This document shows, piece by piece, positions 46,288-54,950 of a stretch of DNA of 64,000 bases; position 1 is the stretch's first letter; every line of letters starts with the position of its first letter. Source of the DNA: Candidatus Methylophosphatis roskildensis (GTDB lineage: Bacteria; Pseudomonadota; Gammaproteobacteria; Burkholderiales; Rhodocyclaceae); assembly GCA_016708905.1 (NCBI GenBank), contig JADJEV010000001.1:558001-622000 (forward strand), written 5' to 3'. The translations under genes and the position numbers were made by a program. The notes under the pieces are model-generated. The model saw nothing but the letters and a program-made list of their open reading frames with translations, ran no database searches and was not told where the DNA came from.

Positions 46288-46469
46288 GCTGGACCTGTGT
46301 GCACGGCATCGGACGCGGGCGTCTTGTGCGACGGACAACCGACGGCGACCGCGCTGCGCGGATGGGCGATAGAATGCGGTTCGATTGGCAAACCGGGGCC
46401 GTCGGCCGCCACGGTGTTCGGCGTTTTCGGCATCAGCCGGCAAATCTTCTCGGGCATAGAGTGCTTCAC
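46284..46469 (-). CDS. Possible small protein (61 residues)
   Basis: ATG 46469 (or 46457) to TGA 46284. The sequence has KICRLMPKTPNTVAADGPGL and is Pro/Ala-rich; third codon positions are mostly G or C as in real genes here. Its stop overlaps the TTG start of the next gene, which would allow coupling. No family recognised; a chance frame is possible. Confidence 0.3.
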   Translation of the reverse strand: MKHSMPEKICRLMPKTPNTVAADGPGLPIEPHSIAHPRSAVAVGCPSHKTPASDAVHTGPA

Positions 46470-46529
46470 GTCGCCACCCCTGACGTAAGTCGGATGCTCC
46501 GATTCTAGCCCTCAACCTGGGAGAAACCG

Positions 46530-47012
46530 ATGCGCACGTTCACCGCCCTATTCGCCGTCCTGGCCACACTGCTTGGCGGCTGCACCGATCGACCCGATCT
46601 GCAGTTGCGGCTCAAACCCGGCGTGTCGACCGGGTTCGACGTACGCGAGGCAATGGGCACGCCATCGATGGAATGGAAGAACGCCGACGGCAGCACGACC
46701 TGGGAATTCACCCGCATGCCGGCCGGCAAGAGGAACTATATGGCAACGGTCGGCGCCGACAACATCCTGCGCGAGTTCACCCAGGTGGTCAGCGAGGAGA
46801 ATTTCGCCAAGGTCACGACGGGCATGGGCAAGGACGAGTTGCGCCGCCTGCTGGGCAAGCCGACCAACACCATGCGCCTGCCGCTGAAACCCGAGGACGT
46901 GTGGTCGTGGGCCTATGACGACGTGTTCCCGCGCGAGATGTTCTTCGATGTCACCCTGAACAATGACGGCAAGGTGATCAGCACCGGCCAGCGCAACGAA
47001 TATCGGGGCTGA
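46530..47012 (+). CDS. SmpA/OmlA (BamE-like) lipoprotein
   Basis: A 160-residue lipoprotein: signal MRTFTALFAVLATLLGGC with lipobox LGGC, then two BamE/SmpA-like halves (LRLKPGVSTGFDVREAMGTP and KVTTGMGKDELRRLLGKPTN), each giving the helix-turn typical of the fold, and WSWAYDDVFPREMFFDVTLN. It is probably an outer-membrane-associated lipoprotein; it is not the housekeeping BamE by context. ATG 46530 has GGGAG upstream. Confidence 0.82.
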   Translation: MRTFTALFAVLATLLGGCTDRPDLQLRLKPGVSTGFDVREAMGTPSMEWKNADGSTTWEFTRMPAGKRNYMATVGADNILREFTQVVSEENFAKVTTGMGKDELRRLLGKPTNTMRLPLKPEDVWSWAYDDVFPREMFFDVTLNNDGKVISTGQRNEYRG

Positions 47013-47027
47013 GACATGCCCCGGCCT

Positions 47028-47415
47028 GAGAGCCCCATGGAATGGCGCTCTGGCCGATGGCATGCCTGGGATCCTCATGGAATGGCGATCTGCAGGATGG
47101 CATGCCAGAACGCGCCTACTGGCGCGGCTTCCAGGCTTATATGCCGTGAAACGACCGCTACGGGCGGGCTCCAGAGGTGCCGCCCGTGGGGCTCGGCGGA
47201 CCATCGCCCCATGGTGCGACCTTGAGCAATAGCAGCATGCCGGGCACGGCGAGCGCCGCGCAGAGCCAGAAAAAGCTCAGCCAGCCGAGCGATTCGACCA
47301 GCCAGCCGGTGGTGGCGTTGACGAAGGTGCGCGGCACGGCGGCGAAGCTGGTGAATAGCGCGAACTGCGTGGCGGTGTAAGCGGGGTTGGTGGCGCGCGC
47401 GATGTAGACGACGAA
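47028..47415. repeat. Direct repeat, left copy (ampG 3' end plus flanking repeat)
   Basis: About 390 bases nearly identical, with roughly a dozen differences in the last 320, to 53518-53905 in the same orientation. It starts with two CATGGAATGGCG-spacer-GGCATGCC units (47028-47110) and continues into the last 85 codons of the AmpG-like gene. Confidence 0.9.
47158..47415 (-). pseudogene. 3' fragment of an AmpG-like permease gene
   Basis: Encodes the last 85 or so residues of the permease at 53647 (VVYIARATNPAYTATQFALF through the identical C-terminal GGTSGARP), with few substitutions. The open frame upstream to 47529 is unrelated sequence, so no functional transporter can be made. Created by a partial duplication. 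Confidence 0.88.
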
Positions 47416-47619
47416 GGACGCCCCGCTGAGCCATGGCCCGGCACTCGTTGCGATTCTGGCAGGATCTCCACGCACCGGTGGCATGCCATTGCCGAACAAC
47501 GACTGCCAGGGCCCGAAATACTTGCGCAAGGCGCATTGGATTTCCTATCTTCCGCGACACGACGAGGATCCCGCGGTGAACAGATTCGGATCCTGCACCA
47601 TCCGCAGGCGATCCACCCC

Positions 47620-48462
47620 CTATGGCACTTTGCCTTTCACGACCCAGGCAACTGCGGCGTAGGACCGTGGACCATCGACCTCTCCATCCAGATACGCCAG
47701 TTCGACCATATCTCGGAGCTTTTCCCTGGCTTCCACGCATAGAGTCCCCACGTAGTCCGCGACCGGCCCATCCTTGCCTTCACTGGGTGCCCAGAAATCC
47801 GCGAAGGATGCGAAGTCCATGCGGGTCGTCAGCATTCCGTCCACAACATCTGTCAGACCAGCGTCATGCCAAGCGCGCACTAAATCCCCAGGGCGACTCA
47901 TGGGCCTGGTGTACGCCCGCGCTCTGCCCTCATTCCCGTGCCGATCGAGCATGGCTGCCGTATCGAAGATCAGACGAAAGTAAACGAGCCCTCCGCGCGT
48001 GTCCCACGTCGCCGCGGCGACAGTTCCGCCGGGACGTGTGACACGCCGCATCTCACGCACCGCGAGGTCGGGCTGCGGAATGAATTGCAGGACTAGCAGC
48101 GAGAGAGCGTGGTCGAACCAGCCGCCCGGAAATGGCAGATTGCAAGCGTCTCCGACTTCGAAGTCGATGCGTGCGTGGCGGTTTCTTCGCTTAGCGTGCT
48201 CGACGTAAGCGGGAGAAAGATCGATGCCACGCACGCTGCCGATTGCAGGGTTTCGCGCCAGGTTGAAACTCAGATTTCCTGTGCCGCACCCGACGTCCAG
48301 CACGCGCTCGGCTGTCGTGATCCCCGCGAAGTCAATGAACAGGGGCGCGAGGCGCCGGCTCCACCGCCCCATCTGGACCTCGTAACGGTCCCCGTCTGAG
48401 GCGGCGAATGTCGATGAAATGACCATGCGGTCGTCTGATGTGGACTGGGCGACGGCTCCCAT
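47620..48462 (-). CDS. Class I SAM-dependent methyltransferase (UbiE/COQ5-like)
   Basis: A 280-residue methyltransferase with motif I VLDVGCGTGNLS, the acidic GIDLSPAYVEHAK, FEVGDACNLPFPGGWFDHAL and post-motif RVTRPGGTVAAATWD. It begins near YEVQMGRWSRRLAP, typical of a broad family of small-molecule methyltransferases. Substrate unknown. ATG 48462 is used; MVISSTFAA at 48426 is equally possible because neither has a good ribosome site. It lies between the AmpG fragment and the Bug gene. Confidence 0.82.
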   Translation of the reverse strand: MGAVAQSTSDDRMVISSTFAASDGDRYEVQMGRWSRRLAPLFIDFAGITTAERVLDVGCGTGNLSFNLARNPAIGSVRGIDLSPAYVEHAKRRNRHARIDFEVGDACNLPFPGGWFDHALSLLVLQFIPQPDLAVREMRRVTRPGGTVAAATWDTRGGLVYFRLIFDTAAMLDRHGNEGRARAYTRPMSRPGDLVRAWHDAGLTDVVDGMLTTRMDFASFADFWAPSEGKDGPVADYVGTLCVEAREKLRDMVELAYLDGEVDGPRSYAAVAWVVKGKVP

Positions 48463-48510
48463 CGGGTACGGCCGCTTAACCGAGTGGCCGCCCTCAGCCA
48501 GGGCCGTCCG

Positions 48511-49479
48511 TCACTGCGGCTGCAATCCGATCGCTTCCACAAGCGCTGCGTTGACGGCAATCTCCTTCTCGAGATGCGCGTCGAACTCGGTCGGGGTCAT
48601 CACCATTGGATCGATGCCCAGTCTCGCCAGCTTGTCCCTTACCTTGGGCTCTTGCAGCGCTTTGAGCGTCTCACGGTGAAGCCTGTCGACGATATCGCGT
48701 GGCGTCTTCGCCGGCAGAAAGATCCCCAACCAGAACGGATACTCGGCATTGGCAAAGCCAGCCTCAAGCGTGGTAGGCACCTCCGGCAGCAAGGAAGAGC
48801 GTTTTTTGCCGTTCACCACGAGCGCAGTGAGCTTGCCCTCCCGCACGTGCGGCGCCACGACCCCGACCGGCCCGAAGAAAAAGTCGACCCGTCCGGTCAT
48901 CACCTCGGTGATGATTTCCGCCCCGCCTTTGAGCGGAACATGCACGGCCTCGACTCCCGCGCTCGACCGGAATCGTTCCGCGCTGAGATGAGTCGCAGTC
49001 CCGACACCGGCTGAGGCGAAATTCATCGCGCCAGGCTTTGCCTTGGCTGCGGCGACGAACTCGCCAACTGTCTTGAATCCTTTGGCTGGCGGGACGACCA
49101 AGACGTTCGGCGTGACGCCGATCGGGATGACTGCAGCAAAATCCCGCACTGGATGGTAGTTCAGGTTCAGATGAAGCGACGGCGCTATCGCGTGCGCGGA
49201 CGAGTTAACGAGGAGGGTATAGCCATCGGGGGCCGACTTGGCGACGACGCTGACGCCGATCGTTTGCCCTGCGCCGGGACGGTTCTCCACAATGATGGGC
49301 TGCCCGAGTTGCGTCGACAGTTGTTCGAACACCACACGCGCCACAATGTCGGCCATGCTGCCCGCCGCGATCGGTACTATCGCCCTCAGCGGTTTCGTGG
49401 GCCAGGTTTCTGCCTCGGCCTTGAATGTCGCGACGGTGAGGCCGAGCGCAGATAGCAGCATCAAGAGTATCGGTTTCAT
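48511..49479 (-). CDS. tctC: Tripartite tricarboxylate transporter substrate-binding protein (Bug/TctC)
   Basis: A 322-residue exported solute receptor: signal peptide MKPILLMLLSALGLTVATFK, then the Bug signature WPTKPLRAIVPIAAGSMADI, VENRPGAGQTIG, APDGYTLLVNSSAHA, FASAGVGTATHLSAERF and GRVDFFFGP. It captures a carboxylate in the periplasm for the TctAB permease encoded at 50708-52708. The usual Asp in the pyroglutamate loop region is Met-Ala-Asp here. Divergent from lysR. ATG 49479 has GGAGAAAG upstream. Confidence 0.92.
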   Translation of the reverse strand: MKPILLMLLSALGLTVATFKAEAETWPTKPLRAIVPIAAGSMADIVARVVFEQLSTQLGQPIIVENRPGAGQTIGVSVVAKSAPDGYTLLVNSSAHAIAPSLHLNLNYHPVRDFAAVIPIGVTPNVLVVPPAKGFKTVGEFVAAAKAKPGAMNFASAGVGTATHLSAERFRSSAGVEAVHVPLKGGAEIITEVMTGRVDFFFGPVGVVAPHVREGKLTALVVNGKKRSSLLPEVPTTLEAGFANAEYPFWLGIFLPAKTPRDIVDRLHRETLKALQEPKVRDKLARLGIDPMVMTPTEFDAHLEKEIAVNAALVEAIGLQPQ

Positions 49480-49570
49480 CGGCTTTCTCCTTGCCACGCA
49501 TTGGCTCCTCGCGCGCGAGGAGCGGGATCCACGCAGCAACTGTGGCGCAACACGGCTTAGCCGTCCAATA

Positions 49571-49576
49571 TATAAT
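49571..49576 (+). promoter_or_regulatory. Probable -10 box of the lysR gene
   Basis: A perfect TATAAT 15 bases before the lysR ATG in the 111-base divergent region with tctC. No good -35 hexamer is found at 16-18 bases, as expected for an autoregulated LysR-type promoter. Confidence 0.4.
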
Positions 49577-49590
49577 TCCTCTGGTCACTT

Positions 49591-50544
49591 ATGTCGATCG
49601 GGCATAACCACGTGGATCTGCGGCACGCGCGAACCTTCGTCACCGTTGCCGAACTGGGCACTGTCTCCAAGGCGGCAGTGCGCCTGCGCATTGCTCAGCC
49701 TGCTCTGTCCCGCCAGATCAGCAATCTCGAGCAGGAGCTCGGTCTGAAGCTCTTCGATCGTGTCGGACGCCGCCTCGTGCTGACTGGCGAAGGCGAGCAG
49801 TTGCTTGGCGACTGCCGTGGTCTGTTGAGCTGCGCCAGCGCGGTCGTCGAGCGCGCGCAACTGCTCCGGCGCGGCGACACGGGCACGCTGAAGGTGGCGG
49901 CCTCCCCTCAATTCATCGAAGCCGCTATGTCCGATTTCCTGCACCGATACGCGCAACGTTTCCCCAGCGTGCAGGTGAAGTTGATCGAGGCAATTGCGTG
50001 GTCCGACACCCTCGGAATGCTCGAGCGCGGCGAGATTCACGTTGGCCAGAATCTGCTTGGCGCGGTTCGGCCCGGCGATCCGCGTTTCGCGAGCCTCGCG
50101 CTACAGGTGGTAGAACTGCTCGCCGCTTACCATGCGCCGCTGATACTCGGCAAGAGCGGAGCAATCGAGATTGCCCGCCTCGCAGCCTACCCGCTGCTCG
50201 TGCTGGATAACAGCTTCGTATCCCGCCGTAACTTCAACGCCACCTGCCGTCTGGCAGGCACAGAGGCCAATATCGTCTTCGAGAGCCGGACACCGCATAC
50301 GCTGCTGGCGATGGCCGAGAGGGGACACGGTGTAGCAGTCGTTCCCTCTGCGGTGCGAATCGATCGGTATCCGCTGCGCATCGTTCGGGTAACCTTCAGG
50401 GGCAAACCGTTGCACGAGCCCTTGGCCGTCTTCTGGGACAAGCGACGCCACATGCCGTCCTACGCCACGGCCTTTTGTGCAATGCTGGCGGAGTACGTGC
50501 GCGAAGTGTTCCCAATTTCGCGGCCGTCCGAACCAAAGACTTAG
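49591..50544 (+). CDS. LysR-family transcriptional regulator
   Basis: A 317-residue LTTR: winged helix LRHARTFVTVAELGTVSKAA, RIAQPALSRQISNLEQELG, LFDRVGRRLVLTGEG, then the effector domain (GTLKVAASPQFIE..., AERGHGVAVVPSAVRIDRYP). It probably controls the flanking tct genes in response to the transported carboxylate. The short intergenic region with tctC would hold its binding site. Confidence 0.92.
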   Translation: MSIGHNHVDLRHARTFVTVAELGTVSKAAVRLRIAQPALSRQISNLEQELGLKLFDRVGRRLVLTGEGEQLLGDCRGLLSCASAVVERAQLLRRGDTGTLKVAASPQFIEAAMSDFLHRYAQRFPSVQVKLIEAIAWSDTLGMLERGEIHVGQNLLGAVRPGDPRFASLALQVVELLAAYHAPLILGKSGAIEIARLAAYPLLVLDNSFVSRRNFNATCRLAGTEANIVFESRTPHTLLAMAERGHGVAVVPSAVRIDRYPLRIVRVTFRGKPLHEPLAVFWDKRRHMPSYATAFCAMLAEYVREVFPISRPSEPKT

Positions 50545-50707
50545 GGATCTTGGAGCGGGACTCACTCAGCAGGCGACCAGGTAGCTGGTGCACTCCGTGA
50601 CCCCCGCTTCCGTCTGGTCGTTCCCGGACTGCAGTACCGTGGTCACGCGCTCGCACGGAGACGTCCCAGGAGCCTGCCCAAGCGCGCTGCCACCGTGAGG
50701 AGATGAA

Positions 50708-51175
50708 GTGAAGATCAGAAACGAAAGCGACTTCTGGTCGGGCGTGATGTTCATCGCGTTCGGGCTGTTCTTCGCGGTGTTCGCGACTCGCTATGACTTC
50801 GGTACGGCACAGCGCATGGGGCCGGCGTATTTCCCGACCGTGCTGGGCGGGCTGCTCGCGCTTGTCGGCGTGCTGGTCGCCTTGAGCGGGCTCGGGCGCG
50901 CAGGGAAAGGCGGCAAGGTCGAGAAGTTCCATTTCGCTGAGTTGGCATGGGTGCTCGGCGCGGTGGTCCTCTATGCGGTGATCCTGCGCTGGGCGGGTGT
51001 CCTGGTATCCATGTTTGCGCTTGTCGTGATCTCCAGCTTTGCGAGCCACGAATTCCGCTGGAACCAAGCGATCATCCTGTCGATCGTGATGGCCGTGATC
51101 ACGTACGTCGTGTTCATCATGGGCCTGAAGCTCACGATCCCGGTACTGCCGGCGTTCCTCGAGAACCAAATTTAG
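50708..51175 (+). CDS. tctB: Tripartite tricarboxylate transporter small permease TctB
   Basis: A 155-residue protein with four membrane helices and the TctB pattern (FWSGVMFIAFGLFFAVFATR, FGTAQRMGPAYFPTVLGGLL). Starts at GTG 50708 with GAGGAG upstream. It partners TctA; 21 bases separate them. Confidence 0.92.
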   Translation: MKIRNESDFWSGVMFIAFGLFFAVFATRYDFGTAQRMGPAYFPTVLGGLLALVGVLVALSGLGRAGKGGKVEKFHFAELAWVLGAVVLYAVILRWAGVLVSMFALVVISSFASHEFRWNQAIILSIVMAVITYVVFIMGLKLTIPVLPAFLENQI

Positions 51176-51196
51176 ACGGACCCAACGGAGACGGCA

Positions 51197-52708
51197 GTGG
51201 AACTGTTGAGCAATCTGGCGATCGGCTTCGACACCGCGCTGACGCTGCAGAACCTCTTCTATGCGTTTGCCGGCTGCCTGATCGGCACGCTAATCGGCGT
51301 GTTGCCCGGAATCGGCCCGGTCGCGACCCTCGCGATGCTGCTGCCGACGACCTACGCGCTGGAACCAACCTCGGCGCTGATCATGCTGGCCGGCATCTAC
51401 TACGGTGCGCAATACGGCGGCTCGACGACGGCGATTCTGGTCAATCTGCCCGGTGAATCGTCTTCCGTCGTGACCTGTCTCGACGGCTACCAGATGGCAC
51501 GCCAGGGTCGCGCGGGGGCGGCGCTCGGCACGGCGGCGATCGGGTCATTCATTGCCGGAACCTTCGCAACGGTTCTGATCGCGGCGTTCGCCTCGCCGCT
51601 TACCGAACTCGCATTCAAGTTCGGTCCCGCCGAATACTTCTCGCTAATGGTGCTGGGCCTGATCGGCGCGGTCGTGCTCGCGTTGGGTTCGCTCGTCAAG
51701 GCGATCGGGATGATAGTGCTCGGTCTGCTGCTCGGACTCGTCGGTACCGACGTGAACTCGGGCGTGGCGCGCTTCAGCTTGGATATTCCGGAACTGACCG
51801 ACGGCATCGGCTTCGTCGCGGTGGCGATGGGTGTGTTTGGCTTTGCCGAGATCATCGCCAACGTGGAAAAGAAAGGCCACCGCGAGGTATTGACCAGCAA
51901 GGTCGGTTCGGTCATGCCGAACGTCAAGGAGATGAAGGACGCGGCCCCGGCGGTGGTGCGCGGCACGTTGCTAGGTTCGATTCTCGGCATCCTGCCAGGC
52001 GGCGGCGCTCTGCTCGCGGCCTTTGCGGCCTACGCGGTCGAAAAGAAACTCGCCGGTCCGAATGCCGATCCGCCGTTCGGCAATGGCAACATCCGCGGCG
52101 TGGCCGGCCCAGAGTCGGCCAACAACTCTGGCGCGCAGACCTCGTTCATTCCGATGCTGACGCTCGGCATCCCATCCAACGCGGTGATGGCCTTGATGAT
52201 CGGCGCGATGACGATCCACAACATCCAGCCCGGCCCGCAGGTGATGACGAGCAACCCGACGCTTTTCTGGGGCCTGATTGCATCGATGTGGATCGGCAAC
52301 CTGATGCTGGTGATCCTGAACCTGCCGCTGATCGGGCTGTGGATTCAGTTGCTGAAGGTGCCGTACCGGCTGCTCTATCCGGCGGTCCTCGGGTTCTGCT
52401 GTATCGGCGTGTACTCGATCAACAACACGACCTTCGACGTGTACATGACCGTCGTCTTCGGCGCGCTGGGTTATCTCTTCTACAAGTTGCGCTGCGAGCC
52501 CGCACCGCTGATCCTCGGTTTCATCCTCGGCCCGATGATGGAGGAGAACCTGCGGCGGGCGATGCTGTTGTCGCGCGGCGATCCGACCACGTTCGTCACA
52601 CGCCCCCTCTCGCTCGGGCTGCTGCTGGCGGCCTTGGCGTTGCTCGTCATCGTGACGCTGCCGGCGGTCAAGTCCAAACGCCAGGAGGCGTTCCAGGAAG
52701 CGGCTTGA
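51197..52708 (+). CDS. tctA: Tripartite tricarboxylate transporter large permease TctA
   Basis: A 503-residue permease of about 12 helices: LIGTLIGVLPGIGPVATLAM, YYGAQYGGSTTAILVNLPGE, GILPGGGALLAAFAAYAVEK, NNSGAQTSFIPMLTLGIPSN and LGFILGPMMEENLRRAM are family signatures. Starts at GTG 51197. It transports the carboxylate delivered by TctC using an ion gradient. Confidence 0.95.
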   Translation: MELLSNLAIGFDTALTLQNLFYAFAGCLIGTLIGVLPGIGPVATLAMLLPTTYALEPTSALIMLAGIYYGAQYGGSTTAILVNLPGESSSVVTCLDGYQMARQGRAGAALGTAAIGSFIAGTFATVLIAAFASPLTELAFKFGPAEYFSLMVLGLIGAVVLALGSLVKAIGMIVLGLLLGLVGTDVNSGVARFSLDIPELTDGIGFVAVAMGVFGFAEIIANVEKKGHREVLTSKVGSVMPNVKEMKDAAPAVVRGTLLGSILGILPGGGALLAAFAAYAVEKKLAGPNADPPFGNGNIRGVAGPESANNSGAQTSFIPMLTLGIPSNAVMALMIGAMTIHNIQPGPQVMTSNPTLFWGLIASMWIGNLMLVILNLPLIGLWIQLLKVPYRLLYPAVLGFCCIGVYSINNTTFDVYMTVVFGALGYLFYKLRCEPAPLILGFILGPMMEENLRRAMLLSRGDPTTFVTRPLSLGLLLAALALLVIVTLPAVKSKRQEAFQEAA

Positions 52709-52751
52709 GGCCACGAGATCAACCTCAGGAAAGCACAAAGCCTCCGGGGCC

Positions 52752-53021
52752 TCAGCGCAGCCGCTTCATCATCGCCACGGCGGTCCTGGGGCACAGGACG
52801 CGGTATTGCTCGGTCTCGCGGATCGACTCCGGCAGCCCCCAGTGCTCGAGCTCGTCGTAGCCCAGGGCGCCAAAGAAGTGCCTGGCGGTCGTGGTCAGCA
52901 GATGGAGTCCGCGTAACTTCGCCACATCCGCCCGCGCTTCGCACGCGGCGCCGAGGCGCCGCCCGATGCCCTGTCCGCGCCGCTCTGGTTGTACAGCAAA
53001 AGGGTCGAAAGTCGAAAGGGG
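52752..53021 (-). pseudogene. 3' remnant of a GNAT acetyltransferase gene
   Basis: An 89-codon open stretch without a start codon, preceded in frame by TGA at 53022. It encodes the acetyl-CoA motif VQPERRGQGIGRRLGAAC and a C-terminal half with LLTTTARHFFGALGYDELEH and VLCPRTAVAMMKRL, close to the ArsN2/amino-acid N-acetyltransferase type. The N-terminal half is missing, so it is a remnant, cut at about 53020. Confidence 0.7.
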
Positions 53022-53024
53022 TCA

Positions 53025-53517
53025 CGAAAGGGGCCATCCATTAGTCGGCCCGTGTCAAGTGGGCAAACGGTTCTACGGCGGCGCCAGCCGCCGGTTTTGA
53101 ACTCTGTCGCTACGCCTCCGCAATCGCCGATCGCGCCCGTTTATTCAAAGTATGGCTGCGAACGAATCGCGCCAGCCACCCATCAGGATCAAGCGATCAG
53201 CGATGCATTGCCTTAAGACTAAAGAGACTAAAGGGGCCTATTCGAAGCGGCGCTGGCGATGGGCGCCTGGGATCACGCCGCTCGAACTGCTCGGTCGTCT
53301 GGCGGTGTTGATCCCACCATCACGCCGGCATCGTCACTCCACCTTCGGGGTGCTGGCGTCGAACTCGCCGCTGTGCTCGGCGGTAGCTGCGTGGGCGCCG
53401 GTGGAGGCCGAAAGACCGAAAGCTGAGAGGCCGGCTGCAGCGGTGGCCGATTCGGTGCCCACCTCGCCGAGCGCATCGGCCGAGGCGATCGCAAAGCGGG
53501 ACAAGCACACCGGCCCG
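53025..53517. other. Intergenic stretch with no supported gene
   Basis: About 490 bases. Open frames occur on both strands (for example 53152-53589 plus) but they run through the flanking repeat and look non-coding. With the GNAT remnant this is probably decayed DNA at the inner edge of the bracketed segment. Confidence 0.45.
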
Positions 53518-53905
53518 GGAGCCGCATGGAATGGCGCTCTGGCGTATGGCATGCCCGAGAGCCCCATGGAATGGCGCTCTGCACGATGACATGCCAGAAA
53601 TCGCCTATTGGCGCGGCTTCCAGGCTAATATACCGTGGAACGACCGCTACGGGCGGGCTCCAGAGGTGCCGCCCGTGGGGCTCGGCGGACCATCACCCCA
53701 TGGTGCGACCTTGAGCAATAGCAGCATGCCGGGCACGGCGAGCGCCGCGCAGAGCCAGAAGAAGTTCAGCCAGCCGAGCGATTCGACCAGCCAGCCGGTG
53801 GTGGCGTTGACGAAGGTGCGCGGCACGGCGGCGAGGCTGGTGAATAGCGCGAACTGCGTGGCGGTGTAAGCGGGGTTGGTGGCGCGCGCGATGTAGGCGA
53901 CGAAT
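53518..53905. repeat. Direct repeat, right copy
   Basis: Partner of 47028-47415, same orientation. Here the sequence is the true 3' end of the intact AmpG-like gene plus the two CATGGAATGGCG...GGCATGCC units beyond its stop (53525-53600). Confidence 0.9.
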
Positions 53906-54894
53906 GCCGCGGTGCCCAGGCCCACCCCGAGTGCCTCGAAGCCTATTACCACCGCCAGCACGATCAGGCGGTCGGCATCCGGCGCGGCCGGCCCCAGCCA
54001 GGCCAGCCAGGCGAAGCCGAAGATCGACACCAGTTGCACCACGCCGAACAGCCACAGCGCGCGATTGATGCCGAGTCTGACCATCCACATGCCGCCGAGC
54101 AGGGCACCGATCACGGCCGGCCACAGTCCGGCATTCTTTGCGATGATGCCGATGTCCGATTTGGCATAGCCCATCTCGAGATAGAACGGTGTGGCCAGCG
54201 CCGTGCACATCGAATCGCCGAGCTTGTAGAGAAAGATGAACGCCAGAACGAGGACCGCCATGCGCCAGCCGGAACGGTTAATGAACTCGTGGAAGGGCTC
54301 GACCACCGCTTCGCGCAGGGTGCGGGGTGCGGCGATCGCCGATGCCGGCTCGCTGATCATCAGGGCCATCGCGATTCCGGGCAGCATGAACAGTGCAGTG
54401 ACCAGGAACACCTGCGACCACGGCAGGTGGTCGGCCAGAATCAGCGACAGCGAGCCGGGCACCAGGCCGGCGATGCGATAGGCATTGACGTACAAGGCAT
54501 TGCCGAGCCCGAGCTCTTCCTCGCGCAACAGTTCGCGGCGGTAGGCGTCGAGCACGATATCCTGCGTGGCAGACAGGAACGCCACCGCCGCAGCGCCGTA
54601 AACCACCCACGACAGATGCTGCGACGGCGAGAGCTGGCCGAGCCAGGCGATCACCGCCAGCAGTGGCAACTGGGTGACCAGCATCCACCCGCGACGACGA
54701 CCGAAGAAGGGAATCGCATAGCGATCGAGCAGCGGCGACCAGAGAAACTTCCAGGTGTAGGGAAACTGGATCAGGGCAAACAGGCCGATCGCCTTGAGGC
54801 TGATGCCCTCGGTCTTGAGCCAGGCCGGTACGAGGTTGAGCAGCAGGTAGAGCGGCAGGCCCGAGGAGAAGCCGACGAACACGCAGATCAGCAT
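53647..54894 (-). CDS. AmpG-like MFS permease
   Basis: A protein of at least 415 residues with 12 helices. VGFSSGLPLYLLLNLVPAWL, FPYTWKFLWSPLLDRYAIPF, GRRRGWMLVTQ and ATQDIVLDAYRRELL are typical of AmpG, the anhydromuropeptide importer for cell-wall recycling. The frame stays open about 25 codons above ATG 54894 (…RETIWQALANRRM), and AmpG proteins usually have such residues, so the real start may be a non-ATG codon overlapping the end of metW. Its 3' end is duplicated at 47158. Confidence 0.88.
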   Translation of the reverse strand: MLICVFVGFSSGLPLYLLLNLVPAWLKTEGISLKAIGLFALIQFPYTWKFLWSPLLDRYAIPFFGRRRGWMLVTQLPLLAVIAWLGQLSPSQHLSWVVYGAAAVAFLSATQDIVLDAYRRELLREEELGLGNALYVNAYRIAGLVPGSLSLILADHLPWSQVFLVTALFMLPGIAMALMISEPASAIAAPRTLREAVVEPFHEFINRSGWRMAVLVLAFIFLYKLGDSMCTALATPFYLEMGYAKSDIGIIAKNAGLWPAVIGALLGGMWMVRLGINRALWLFGVVQLVSIFGFAWLAWLGPAAPDADRLIVLAVVIGFEALGVGLGTAAFVAYIARATNPAYTATQFALFTSLAAVPRTFVNATTGWLVESLGWLNFFWLCAALAVPGMLLLLKVAPWGDGPPSPTGGTSGARP

Positions 54895-54950
54895 GCGCCG
54901 GTTGGCCAGCGCCTGCCAGATGGTCTCGCGCGGCGCTTGGGCAGCCTCGC

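Noticed and set aside
45874..46515. 213-residue version of the small protein upstream of the DUF47 fusion
   Set aside because: The first 75 residues are Arg-rich and overlap a better small frame; conserved-looking sequence begins at TTG 46287.
47158..47529. Independent 123-residue membrane protein gene
   Set aside because: It is a duplicated 3' piece of the AmpG-like gene with an unrelated upstream open frame.
53152..53589. Plus-strand ORF of 145 codons
   Set aside because: It runs into the repeat units, has no recognisable domain and poor coding character.
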